A stretch of 5,319 nt of DNA from VBKO01 sp036393835 (lineage in GTDB: Bacteria; Myxococcota; Myxococcia; Myxococcales; 40CM-4-68-19), in the NCBI GenBank assembly GCA_036393835.1, contig DASWGI010000040.1:1-5319 (forward strand), read 5' to 3'. This document shows positions 1 through 5,319 of this stretch, piece by piece. The notes below the pieces were generated by a model, which saw only the letters and a list, made by a program, of their open reading frames with translations, was not told the DNA's origin and did no database searches. Position 1 is the first letter of the stretch. Every line of letters starts with the position of its first letter. A program made the position numbers and the translations under genes.

Positions 1-1
1 C

Positions 2-901
2 GAGCGCGCCGTCCGGCCGAGCTATGCACTTACCAAGTATTCCGCGCAGGCGTCGGTCGATCTGGCCAAGAACCGGCCCTTCGCGGCCGGGCTGCAGTAC
101 GAGGTCGGCTACCAGAGCTTCGAGAGCTTCGCCACGCCCTCCGACCAGCTGGCCGACGTCGACCCGCGCATCTTCCGGAAACCGACTGGACGGATGCTGT
201 TCGGCTCGCTGCGGCCCGCGGTGACGCTCGACCTGCGCGACGATCCGGCCCGGCCGCGCGCGGGGATCTTCGCGCAGGTCTCCGGCGACTACTTGCGCTC
301 GTTCGAGGCGAGCGAGCTGATCGTCCGGCTGATCAAGGTGCAGGCGCAGATCGCCGGCTACATCCCGCTGCCGTTCCTCTCCAGCCTGGTGCTGTCGGCC
401 CGCGGAGGCCGCATCTACCAGCTGAATCCGGACTCGCACACGCCCGGCGATCGCAGCTTCTACCTGGGCGGAGCGACCTCGCTGCGGGGCTTCCACGAGG
501 ACGCCGTGCAGCCGCAGGACGTCAGCGAGGAGCTGCGCATCGCGGTCCGCAAGTGCCAGAGCGCCCTCGGGCAGAACCCGGCGTGCACGCCCCAGGTGCT
601 GACCGCGCAGGCCGGCGGAGCGTCCAGCGGCGGCGACCAGTTCGTCTCCTTCACCGCGGAGCTGCGCGTCCCCGTCGCGCAATCGGTGGAGATGGCCTTC
701 TTCTACGACGCGGGCAACCTGTGGGCCACGCCGCCCTACCGCTTCTTCAAGACGCTGGTGCTGCGCGACGCGGTGGGGTTCGGGCTGCGCTGGCTGACGC
801 CCATCGGCCGCATCGCCATCGACCTCGGCATCAACCTGGCTCCCGATCCGCTCTTCGGCGAGCCCCGGCTGGGTCCCTACTTCGCCATCGATCCACTGTG
901 A
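2..901 (+). CDS. BamA/TamA-family (Omp85) outer-membrane protein, C-terminal part
   Basis: The reading frame is open from the first bases to a TGA at 899-901 (299 codons), so the start and any POTRA domains lie upstream of the window. The visible part looks like the 16-strand barrel domain of Omp85 proteins (Bac_surface_Ag family). It has alternating amphipathic strands, an LRPAVTLDLRDDP segment followed by RPRAG, and the motif GGATSLRGF, whose RGF (485-493) matches the conserved [V/L]RGF tip of loop 6 that folds into the barrel lumen. Members insert outer-membrane proteins (BamA) or autotransporter-like proteins (TamA); which type this is cannot be told without the N-terminus. Between the RGF motif and the next strand lies a long insert with two cysteines (codons 554-556 and 584-586), a possible disulfide. 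The protein ends in YFAIDPL rather than the usual terminal Phe or Trp. It converges on tolB with a 3-nt gap. Family call is firm; subfamily is open. Confidence 0.88.
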   Translation, partial: ERAVRPSYALTKYSAQASVDLAKNRPFAAGLQYEVGYQSFESFATPSDQLADVDPRIFRKPTGRMLFGSLRPAVTLDLRDDPARPRAGIFAQVSGDYLRSFEASELIVRLIKVQAQIAGYIPLPFLSSLVLSARGGRIYQLNPDSHTPGDRSFYLGGATSLRGFHEDAVQPQDVSEELRIAVRKCQSALGQNPACTPQVLTAQAGGASSGGDQFVSFTAELRVPVAQSVEMAFFYDAGNLWATPPYRFFKTLVLRDAVGFGLRWLTPIGRIAIDLGINLAPDPLFGEPRLGPYFAIDPL

Positions 902-907
902 GCGTCA
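899..907. other. Convergent stop-codon junction with a 3-nt gap
   Basis: The TGA of the Omp85-family gene (899-901, plus) and the TGA of tolB (905-907, minus) are separated only by bases 902-904. There is no room for an intergenic terminator. I looked for a stem-loop with a T-tract on either strand nearby. I found only a 4-bp hairpin with a tetraloop inside the tolB end (908-919, CTTC/GAAG) and a 5-bp GC stem (931-947), neither followed by a U-run. The transcripts must overlap or be ended by another route such as Rho. Confidence 0.9.
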
Positions 908-2185
908 CTTCCGGGGAAGCGGGCCCCAGGCGGCGTCGGAGGCGCCGCGGGGGTCGTTGGTGACCTGGCGCGCGTTCGAGCCGTCCGGCAGGATGGTCCA
1001 CAATTGCTTCTTTCCGCTCCGGGTCGAGCTGAAGAGGATCTGGCGGCCGTTCGGGGCCCACGAGGGCTTCTCGTTGGTGCCCTCGTTCTGGGTCAGCCGG
1101 GCGACCTTGCCGGTCTGCACGTTGACTGTGTACAGATCGAAGACCCGGTGCTCGTCGCGCCCGGAGAACGCGATCAGATCGCCCTTCGGCGACCAGGCCG
1201 GCTCCTGGTTGTAGTTGCCCTGGAAGGTGATGCGGCGGACGTCGCTGCCGTCGCTCGCCATCGTGTAGATCTGCGGCGAGCCCGCCCGGTCCGAGACGAA
1301 GGCGAGCCGCTTGCCGTCCGGGCTCCACGAGGCGGAGATGTCGATGCCCCGCGAGTCGGTGAGCCGGCGCACGATGCCGCCCTCGATCGGCGAGAGCCAG
1401 ATGTCGGTGTTCTCCGCCTGGCTGGCGGAGAACGCGAACCGGATGCCGTCCGGGCTGAACACGGCGCCGGTGGCGAAGTCGCCCATCTTCACCAGTTGCT
1501 GCACCGCGCGGCTGCCGAGGTCGACCTGGAAGAGGTGCGCGCCCGCCCCGTCGCGGAAGCTTGTGAACGCCAGCGCGCGCCCCTGCGGCATCCACGCCGG
1601 CAGCAGGTTGATCGATCCCGAGGTGACCTGCTGCGGCCCGTAGCCGTCCGAGTCGGCCACCACGATCTGCTTGCCGTTCTCGGTCTCCCGCACGTAGGCG
1701 ATGCGCGTCTGGAACACGCCCGGCTCCTGCGTGAAGGAGCGGACCACGTCGTCGCCGAATCGGTGCGCGATCTGCCGCAGGGCGGCGCGCGGCGCGCTGT
1801 AGTCGCCGCGCAAGAGCTCCGAGGCGTGGGGCACGTCGAAGAGGCGGAACTCCACCTTCACCACGTCACCGTCCACCCTGGCGGCGGCCTTCACCAGCGC
1901 CTGCGCCCCGACGGCGGTCCACTTGGAGAAGTCGATGGTGTTCGCGGAGCTGCCTTCCTTGGCCGGATCGGCGAGGAAGCTGCGCGGGTCGAGCAGCCGG
2001 AACAGGCCGCTGCGGTCGAAGTCCGCCGCGAGGACGTCCATCACGTCGGCTCCTTCCGGAGCGCCGGACGGCGGGGCGAGCGCGATCGGATACGCTTGCA
2101 CGCGGGCGCCGGAGATGTCGATGGTCGGACGCTGCGCGTGCGCGGCCGTGCCGGCGGCGAGCGCGAGAAGGAGCAGTCGCTTCAT
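905..2185 (-). CDS. tolB: TolB, periplasmic beta-propeller of the Tol-Pal system
   Basis: A 426-residue protein, the usual TolB length. Residues 1-17 (MKRLLLLALAAGTAAHA) are a Sec signal peptide with an AHA cleavage site, leaving a mature N-terminus at Gln18; in studied TolB proteins this end binds TolA. Residues about 20-150 are the alpha/beta N-terminal domain. Residues about 160-426 form a propeller of roughly six blades, shown by repeated W/F-x-P-x-G turns at 197-202, 243-247 (FSPDG), 287-291 (WSPDG), 331-335 (WSPKG), 376-380 (WAPNG) and 420-422, and by DGS turns at 312-314 and 401-403. TolB links the TolQRA motor to Pal and helps keep the outer membrane tight and constricted at division. 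The ATG (2185-2183) overlaps the upstream gene's TGA as ATGA. The sequence before it has no good Shine-Dalgarno, so translation is probably coupled. This is the last gene of the operon; no pal follows on this strand. Confidence 0.95.
   Translation of the reverse strand: MKRLLLLALAAGTAAHAQRPTIDISGARVQAYPIALAPPSGAPEGADVMDVLAADFDRSGLFRLLDPRSFLADPAKEGSSANTIDFSKWTAVGAQALVKAAARVDGDVVKVEFRLFDVPHASELLRGDYSAPRAALRQIAHRFGDDVVRSFTQEPGVFQTRIAYVRETENGKQIVVADSDGYGPQQVTSGSINLLPAWMPQGRALAFTSFRDGAGAHLFQVDLGSRAVQQLVKMGDFATGAVFSPDGIRFAFSASQAENTDIWLSPIEGGIVRRLTDSRGIDISASWSPDGKRLAFVSDRAGSPQIYTMASDGSDVRRITFQGNYNQEPAWSPKGDLIAFSGRDEHRVFDLYTVNVQTGKVARLTQNEGTNEKPSWAPNGRQILFSSTRSGKKQLWTILPDGSNARQVTNDPRGASDAAWGPLPRK
2182..2185 (-). 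other. ATGA overlap between the tolA-like gene stop and tolB start
   Basis: The plus-strand tetramer TCAT reads ATGA on the coding strand, where ATG starts tolB and TGA ends the tolA-like gene. The bases just upstream of the ATG lack a purine-rich Shine-Dalgarno, which favours termination-reinitiation by the same ribosomes. Confidence 0.85.
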
Positions 2186-2909
2186 GGCTTGAAGTTGATC
2201 TCCAATCCCTCGTCACGGACGAGCTTGGCCAGCTCGGCCGGCGGCGCGGGCAGCCGGGTCCGCTGGAGGGCGAGCACCAGGGCCTGATCGATGAAGGAGT
2301 TGCCGGAGGGCTTGGTCATGACGTGCTTCACGATGGACCCGTCGCGGCCGACGTAGATCACCACGGTCGCGGAGAGGTAGAGCCGTTCACGCTCGGAGAT
2401 GACCGACGGCACCACGTAGTTGGCGTGGATCCTGTCCTCCACTTCGCCGAAGTACTTCTCGCCTTCCTCGGCGCTGGCGGCCGTTCCGCCCGGGCTGCCG
2501 GTCTCCTGGCCGGCGCGCTCGGGATCCGGCTTCTCGTCGCGCGTGCGGCGGGCAGCGCCCGCCAGGGCGCGCTCCATCATCTCCTGCCGGGTGAGCTCCC
2601 GCGGCGGCGCCTTCGCCGAGGACGGCGCTCCGGGTTTTTCCGGGGCGGAGCCCGGCGACGCCGCGGCCGGAGGCTCCGTCTCCTTGCGCGGCATGAGGCG
2701 CGGGTCGCGCGGCTTCCCCAGCGCCACCAGGTGCGCGATGACCGGCTTGCGCAGCGGGCGAGGCCGGTCGAGCAGGCGCGGCAGGAAGAACGCCGCGGCG
2801 ACCACCGCGACGTGCAGCGCGACGGCCAGCGCGAGCCCGGGGCCGAGCCACCCGATCCGCGGGTCTCCGCCCAGCAGGCTGCGATAGACCGTCTGCGGCC
2901 GCGCCTCGG

Positions 2910-2913
<4 letters not shown>
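2182..2913 (-). CDS. tolA: TolA-like / TonB C-terminal-domain energy transducer
   Basis: A 243-residue protein with the TolA/TonB layout. It has a cytoplasmic N-terminus of about 25 residues, one transmembrane helix at about 26-45 (GLALAVALHVAVVAAAFFL), and a Pro/Ala/charged periplasmic linker at about 46-150. The C-terminal domain (about 152-243) includes NYVVPS, then VVIYVGRDGSIVKHVMTKPSGN, here in part, and FIDQALVLALQ with RTRLPAPP; this pattern matches the TonB_C/TonB_2 fold. It should transmit proton-motive-force-driven motion of TolQR to TolB or Pal across the periplasm. Of the Ser-x3-His-x6-Leu-x3-Ser pattern known in the E. coli TolA helix, only the His (His34) is present; the first Ser position is Ala30. 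At 243 residues it is far shorter than E. coli TolA (421) and lacks a long helical domain, so in length it resembles TonB. The gene symbol rests on position between tolR and tolB. The start is GTG (2913-2911), overlapping the tolR stop, with AAGGAG 11 nt upstream. Confidence 0.85.
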
Positions 2914-3341
<428 letters not shown>

Positions 3342-3343
3342 CT

Positions 3344-4045
3344 CTAGGCCGCTTTCTTGAAGATGTGCCGCTTGATGATGTTGAGGAAGTCGGCGCTGAA
3401 GTTGCGCATCTCGTTCTCGAGCACGCGGATGTTCGAGTTGAACGCGTTGTAGGCGACCAGCGCGGGAACGGCGGCGAACAGGCCCACCGCGGTGGCGATC
3501 AGCGCCTCGCTGATCGGGCGCGCGACGGTGGCCAGGTTCGCGTTGCCGACCTGGTAGATGTCGCGGAACGCTCCCATGATCCCCCAGACGGTCCCGAACA
3601 GGCCCACGAACGGCGCCGCCGCCGCGGTGGTGCCGAGGAAGGGGATCGACGATTCCAGGGTGGTCAGCTCCGCGTTGGCGGCGCGGCCCAGCGCGCGCTC
3701 GACGTTCTCGAACCCGCCCAGCTGCTCGTGCATGGACGCTTCCGGCGTCGGCTGCGCCTGCGAGACCTTGGACAGCTCGACGTACCCGGCGCGAAAGACC
3801 TGCGCCACCGGCGAGAGCGGCAGCTTCTCGGCGGTCGAGTAGATCTGGTCGAGCTTCTTGGAGCGCCAGAACGTCTCGAGGAAGTGCGCGCTCTGCTCGC
3901 GCGCGCGGCGCAGGTGCAGCGCTTTGCGGAAGATGATCGTCCAGCTCCCCAGCGAGGAGAGGACGAGCAGCAGCAGCACGGCGCTGACCACCACGCCGCT
4001 GTGCGTGACCATCTGGATGTAGTTGAGACTCTCACCTGTGTTCAT
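3344..4045 (-). CDS. tolQ: TolQ (ExbB/TolQ/MotA family), proton-channel motor subunit
   Basis: A 233-residue protein, typical for TolQ. It has three membrane helices: about 17-39 (VVVSAVLLLLVLSSLGSWTI), 133-158 and 176-200. The long loop between helices 1 and 2 (about 40-130) is cytoplasmic and includes the usual SPVAQVFRAGYVEL segment. Helix 2 carries PFLGTTAAAAPFVGLFGTVW followed by GIM, and helix 3 carries ISEALIATAVGLFAAVPA. Thr152 and Thr185 sit where TolQ/ExbB proteins keep the threonines that line the proton path (Thr145 and Thr178 in E. coli TolQ). A TolQ pentamer surrounds the TolR dimer in the inner membrane and harvests the proton gradient to drive the TolA-like protein. This is the first gene of the operon. 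ATG at 4045-4043 has AAGAAGG 8 nt upstream. The stop is TAG, 2 nt before the tolR start. Identity as TolQ rather than ExbB rests on tolB in the same operon. Confidence 0.95.
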   Translation of the reverse strand: MNTGESLNYIQMVTHSGVVVSAVLLLLVLSSLGSWTIIFRKALHLRRAREQSAHFLETFWRSKKLDQIYSTAEKLPLSPVAQVFRAGYVELSKVSQAQPTPEASMHEQLGGFENVERALGRAANAELTTLESSIPFLGTTAAAAPFVGLFGTVWGIMGAFRDIYQVGNANLATVARPISEALIATAVGLFAAVPALVAYNAFNSNIRVLENEMRNFSADFLNIIKRHIFKKAA

Positions 4046-4053
4046 GGTGTCGA

Positions 4054-4060
4054 CCTTCTT
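4054..4060 (-). promoter_or_regulatory. Ribosome binding site of tolQ
   Basis: On the coding strand AAGAAGG lies 8 nt before the tolQ ATG, good spacing for a Shine-Dalgarno, and it fixes the start of the operon's first gene. Confidence 0.75.
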
Positions 4061-4084
4061 AGCCGCCGCCGATAGGGCGGCGCT
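4061..4084 (-). promoter_or_regulatory. GC-rich stem-loop directly upstream of the tolQ ribosome binding site
   Basis: On the tolQ strand AGC plus GCCGCC (4084-4076) pairs with GGCGGC plus GCT (4070-4065 and 4063-4061). This gives about 9 bp with one bulged base (4064) and a 5-nt loop (4075-4071, CTATC). The stem ends immediately before the AAGAAGG ribosome site. It has no U-tract on the tolQ side, so it is not an intrinsic terminator for that strand. A role in mRNA stability or translation is possible but not shown. Confidence 0.45.
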
Positions 4085-4224
4085 ACGCTTTTCACAGCGC
4101 GGACCTTTGCGTCAGCACCCTATGCCAAAACGGACCGATGCGCTCCAAACATGCGGGCGGCGGGTTCGGTTCCCGTGCCCGGGATGGGGCGCGGCGGGTC
4201 CGTTGGTTTGAATACGGAAGGCCC

Positions 4225-4250
4225 GCCCGCAAGTCTGACGGGCAGGAGGG
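4225..4250 (+). promoter_or_regulatory. Short stem-loop followed by the lipoprotein gene ribosome binding site
   Basis: GCCCG (4225-4229) can pair with CGGGC (4239-4243) around a 9-nt loop. The Shine-Dalgarno AGGAGGG (4244-4250) follows at once. The spacing from AGGAGGG to the ATG at 4263 is 12 nt, on the long side; a second GGAAG (4255-4259) is closer. The stem is only 5 bp and may be chance in GC-rich DNA. The ribosome site itself is convincing. Confidence 0.5.
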
Positions 4251-4262
4251 TGCTGGAAGCTC

Positions 4263-5243
4263 ATGCGCGCGCCGCTGTCAGCGATGGCCGGCCTGGCCGC
4301 TCTCGCGGCCCTTTCCTCCGGCTGCGGGGATCCGAGGCGCGCCGACGTGCAGGTGTTCTGGACCTTCGCCGGCCAGACCTGCCAGCAGGCCGGGGTGCAC
4401 ATCGTCCAGGTGGACATCGCAAACGAGCTGCTCACCCCGAACCAGTTCTTCTGCACCGATCCGAAGGACGGCAGCCTCCGCGTCGGGGCCGACCTGGGCC
4501 CGTTCCTGCTCGGAACCTACCAGGTCACGCTCACGGCGTTCGATACCAACGGCTTCACCCGCTTCGAGAGCTCGCAGACGTTCACGGTCCAGGGGGACAC
4601 GGAGCTGCACGTCGACGTGCAGCCGGTCGCCACCGCCGACGTGAGCTGGGACGCGCTGACCAGCGCCGGCGGATTCGCCCTCGGCGCGCAGGGCGCGATG
4701 ACCTGCGCCGAGGCGCAGGTCGACACCGTGCGCATCATGCTCGACCCGAATCCGGACGGGACCGGGGGGACGGCGGCGGGCGAGGTCGCCTGCAACACCA
4801 ACGGCGTGGAGGGCGCGCAGGTCGCGCCGATGCCGACCGGGACGCACAGCTTCGCGATCAGCGGGATCCGCAACACGCCCGCGGGGCCCAGGCTGGTGTA
4901 CCAGACGACGCGTCCTGCCTCGGGCCGCTTCGATCCGGGCCTCATCACGCTCATCGACGTCGACGCAGATCCCGTGGGCAGCGGCCGGGGCTCGGCCACG
5001 CTGACATGGGACTTCAGCGCGGCGGGCGGGTCCGCCTGTCCGATCACGTACACGTTGACCGATCCGTCCGGCGTGGTGCAGGCCGCGCAGACCACCAGCG
5101 ACTGCACGGGGACGCTGCTGGTTCCGAGCGTGGCGGCGGGCCTGTGGGGAATCGACGCGATCGCGGGCGCCTTCCACGCGCACGTCCTGTTCGCGGTGCC
5201 CAACCAGGCCTCCGCTTCCTGGAAGATTCCTTTCTCCAGGTAG
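4263..5243 (+). CDS. Predicted secreted lipoprotein with three Cys-paired repeats, function unknown
   Basis: A 326-residue protein I do not recognise. Residues 1-20 are a short lipoprotein-type signal: Arg2, the hydrophobic core AMAGLAALAAL, then SSG before Cys21. The lipobox has Ser rather than Leu at -3 but fits the broad pattern. Gly22 and Asp23 follow. After lipidation the mature chain (Cys21-Arg326) has no further membrane segment and is rich in short hydrophobic beta strands, Gly, Thr, Ala and Asp. It divides into three divergent units, about 27-119, 125-235 and 243-326. Each begins with an Ala/Val/Trp strand, has a Cys pair (40/64, 148/177, 259/281) and a later Gly-[Thr/Leu]-[Tyr/His/Trp] turn. 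The pattern resembles Ig-like or carboxypeptidase-regulatory-like sandwiches, but that is inferred. The first Met is preferred because starting at Met8 would lose the only n-region charge. It is divergent from tolQ and 24 nt upstream of murI, so it probably sits at the envelope and may share a transcript with murI. Confidence 0.82.
   Translation: MRAPLSAMAGLAALAALSSGCGDPRRADVQVFWTFAGQTCQQAGVHIVQVDIANELLTPNQFFCTDPKDGSLRVGADLGPFLLGTYQVTLTAFDTNGFTRFESSQTFTVQGDTELHVDVQPVATADVSWDALTSAGGFALGAQGAMTCAEAQVDTVRIMLDPNPDGTGGTAAGEVACNTNGVEGAQVAPMPTGTHSFAISGIRNTPAGPRLVYQTTRPASGRFDPGLITLIDVDADPVGSGRGSATLTWDFSAAGGSACPITYTLTDPSGVVQAAQTTSDCTGTLLVPSVAAGLWGIDAIAGAFHAHVLFAVPNQASASWKIPFSR
4344..5240 (+). repeat. 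Three divergent tandem protein repeats within the lipoprotein
   Basis: At the protein level, units at roughly 4344-4619, 4635-4967 and 4989-5240 share an order of marks. These are a strand with Trp (VQVFW, ADVSW, ATLTW), a Cys just before a V/I-rich strand (QTC, MTC, SAC), a second Cys 22-29 residues later, and 12-20 residues on a G-[TL]-[YHW] turn (GTY, GTH, GLW). No clear DNA-level repeat is visible, so any duplication would be old. Unit borders are approximate. Confidence 0.55.
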
Positions 5244-5267
5244 CCCGTGCAGGCATCCTGAAGGCCA

Positions 5268-5319
5268 ATGGACGCGCCCATCGGCGTCTTCGACAGCGGG
5301 GTCGGCGGCCTCACCGTGC
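5268..5319 (+). CDS. murI: Glutamate racemase MurI, N-terminal 17 codons
   Basis: The window ends inside this gene. The visible N-terminus, MDAPIGVFDSGVGGLTV, matches the very conserved start of MurI, where the Asp-Ser (here Asp9-Ser10) of FDSGVGGL forms part of the active site. MurI interconverts L- and D-glutamate in the cytoplasm, supplying D-glutamate for MurD in peptidoglycan synthesis. The catalytic cysteines lie beyond the window. The ATG at 5268 has GAAGG only 3 nt upstream, a tight spacing. A GTG 21 nt further upstream in the same frame is excluded by an in-frame TGA at 5259-5261. The 24-nt gap from the lipoprotein stop, with no terminator seen, allows co-transcription. Aspartate/glutamate racemase relatives could share this motif, but the length and fit of the N-terminus favour MurI. 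Confidence 0.88.
   Translation, partial: MDAPIGVFDSGVGGLTV

Larger units (their letters stand above)
4046..4262. promoter_or_regulatory. Divergent leader/promoter region between tolQ and the lipoprotein gene
   Basis: The 217 nt between the two divergent starts are the only sizeable non-coding stretch, so the promoters of the tol operon and of the lipoprotein gene should lie here. I cannot name convincing hexamers. The best minus-strand -10 candidate is TAGGGT (4122-4117), but it has no matching -35 at 16-18 nt. On the plus strand TTTGAATAC (4207-4215) is the only AT-richer patch. Small stem-loops abut each ribosome site and are listed separately. No tRNA, riboswitch or coding signal was recognised. 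Confidence 0.6.

Noticed and set aside
24..224. Small plus-strand frame near the left edge with its own ATG.
   Set aside because: It lies in a shifted frame of the Omp85-family gene, whose own frame is open from the window start; the product is Arg/Ser/Pro-rich with no features.
831..1595. A 254-codon open frame on the minus strand overlapping the ends of both tolB and the Omp85 gene.
   Set aside because: It is a shifted frame of tolB with Arg/Pro/Gly-rich composition and no recognisable motif.
1004..2287. A 427-codon open frame on the plus strand lying across tolB.
   Set aside because: It is antisense to a gene with clear signal peptide and propeller motifs. Its product is Arg/Ala/Val/Gly/His-rich with no domain pattern, as expected for the mirror frame of a GC-rich gene.
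3365..4075. A 236-codon plus-strand open frame across tolQ.
   Set aside because: It is the mirror of TolQ, whose three membrane helices and conserved threonines are unmistakable; the plus-strand product is Arg/Glu/Asp/Val-rich low complexity.
4061..4084. The stem-loop read on the plus strand, followed by CTACGCTTTTC, as an intrinsic terminator.
   Set aside because: The T-run is only four bases and starts several bases after the stem, and no plus-strand gene ends upstream of it.
4115..4127. Sigma-54-like element on the minus strand upstream of tolQ (TGGCATAGGGTGC).
   Set aside because: The GG and GC elements are 10 nt apart instead of the strict 12, so the spacing does not fit.
4278..5183. 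Long minus-strand open frames across the lipoprotein gene (also 4517-5314).
   Set aside because: The plus frame has a lipoprotein signal, a ribosome site and patterned cysteines. The minus frames have no ribosome site or domain pattern, and one runs into the murI start.

Overview
The window is a compact, GC-rich bacterial segment in which almost every base is coding and most genes concern the Gram-negative cell envelope. The high-GC third codon positions, the tolQRAB order with very tight junctions, the GTG starts and the type of low-complexity secreted lipoprotein suggest a member of the Myxococcota or a related former deltaproteobacterium. That placement is inferred from style and was not tested by a search.

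Layout from left to right: (1) positions 2-901, plus strand, hold the C-terminal part of a BamA/TamA-type (Omp85) outer-membrane beta-barrel protein that begins outside the window. (2) Positions 905-4045, minus strand, hold a four-gene Tol operon, transcribed tolQ > tolR > tolA-like/TonB-domain protein > tolB. Its gene junctions are 2 nt apart, then overlap by 4 nt (GTGA), then overlap by 4 nt (ATGA). (3) Positions 4046-4262 are the only real intergenic region, a 217-nt divergent leader or promoter region. It has a small GC-rich stem-loop directly upstream of the Shine-Dalgarno sequence on each side. (4) Positions 4263-5243, plus strand, encode a predicted lipoprotein of unknown function. Its mature part appears to be three divergent tandem beta-rich repeats, each with one cysteine pair. 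(5) Positions 5268-5319, plus strand, are the first 17 codons of murI, glutamate racemase, cut by the window edge.

How the genes work together: TolQ and TolR form the inner-membrane proton-driven motor. The TolA/TonB-like protein spans the periplasm, and TolB is the periplasmic propeller that normally passes the signal to Pal at the outer membrane. pal itself does not follow tolB here. tolB instead runs into the convergent Omp85 gene, with only 3 nt between the two stop codons. The lipoprotein and murI, which supplies D-glutamate for peptidoglycan, may be co-transcribed (24-nt gap).

I see no RNA gene, CRISPR array, insertion sequence, phage gene or defence system. The least explained item is the three-repeat lipoprotein. 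The other points worth a second look are the missing pal, the terminator-less convergent junction, the atypical C-terminus of the Omp85 protein and the stem-loops beside the ribosome binding sites.
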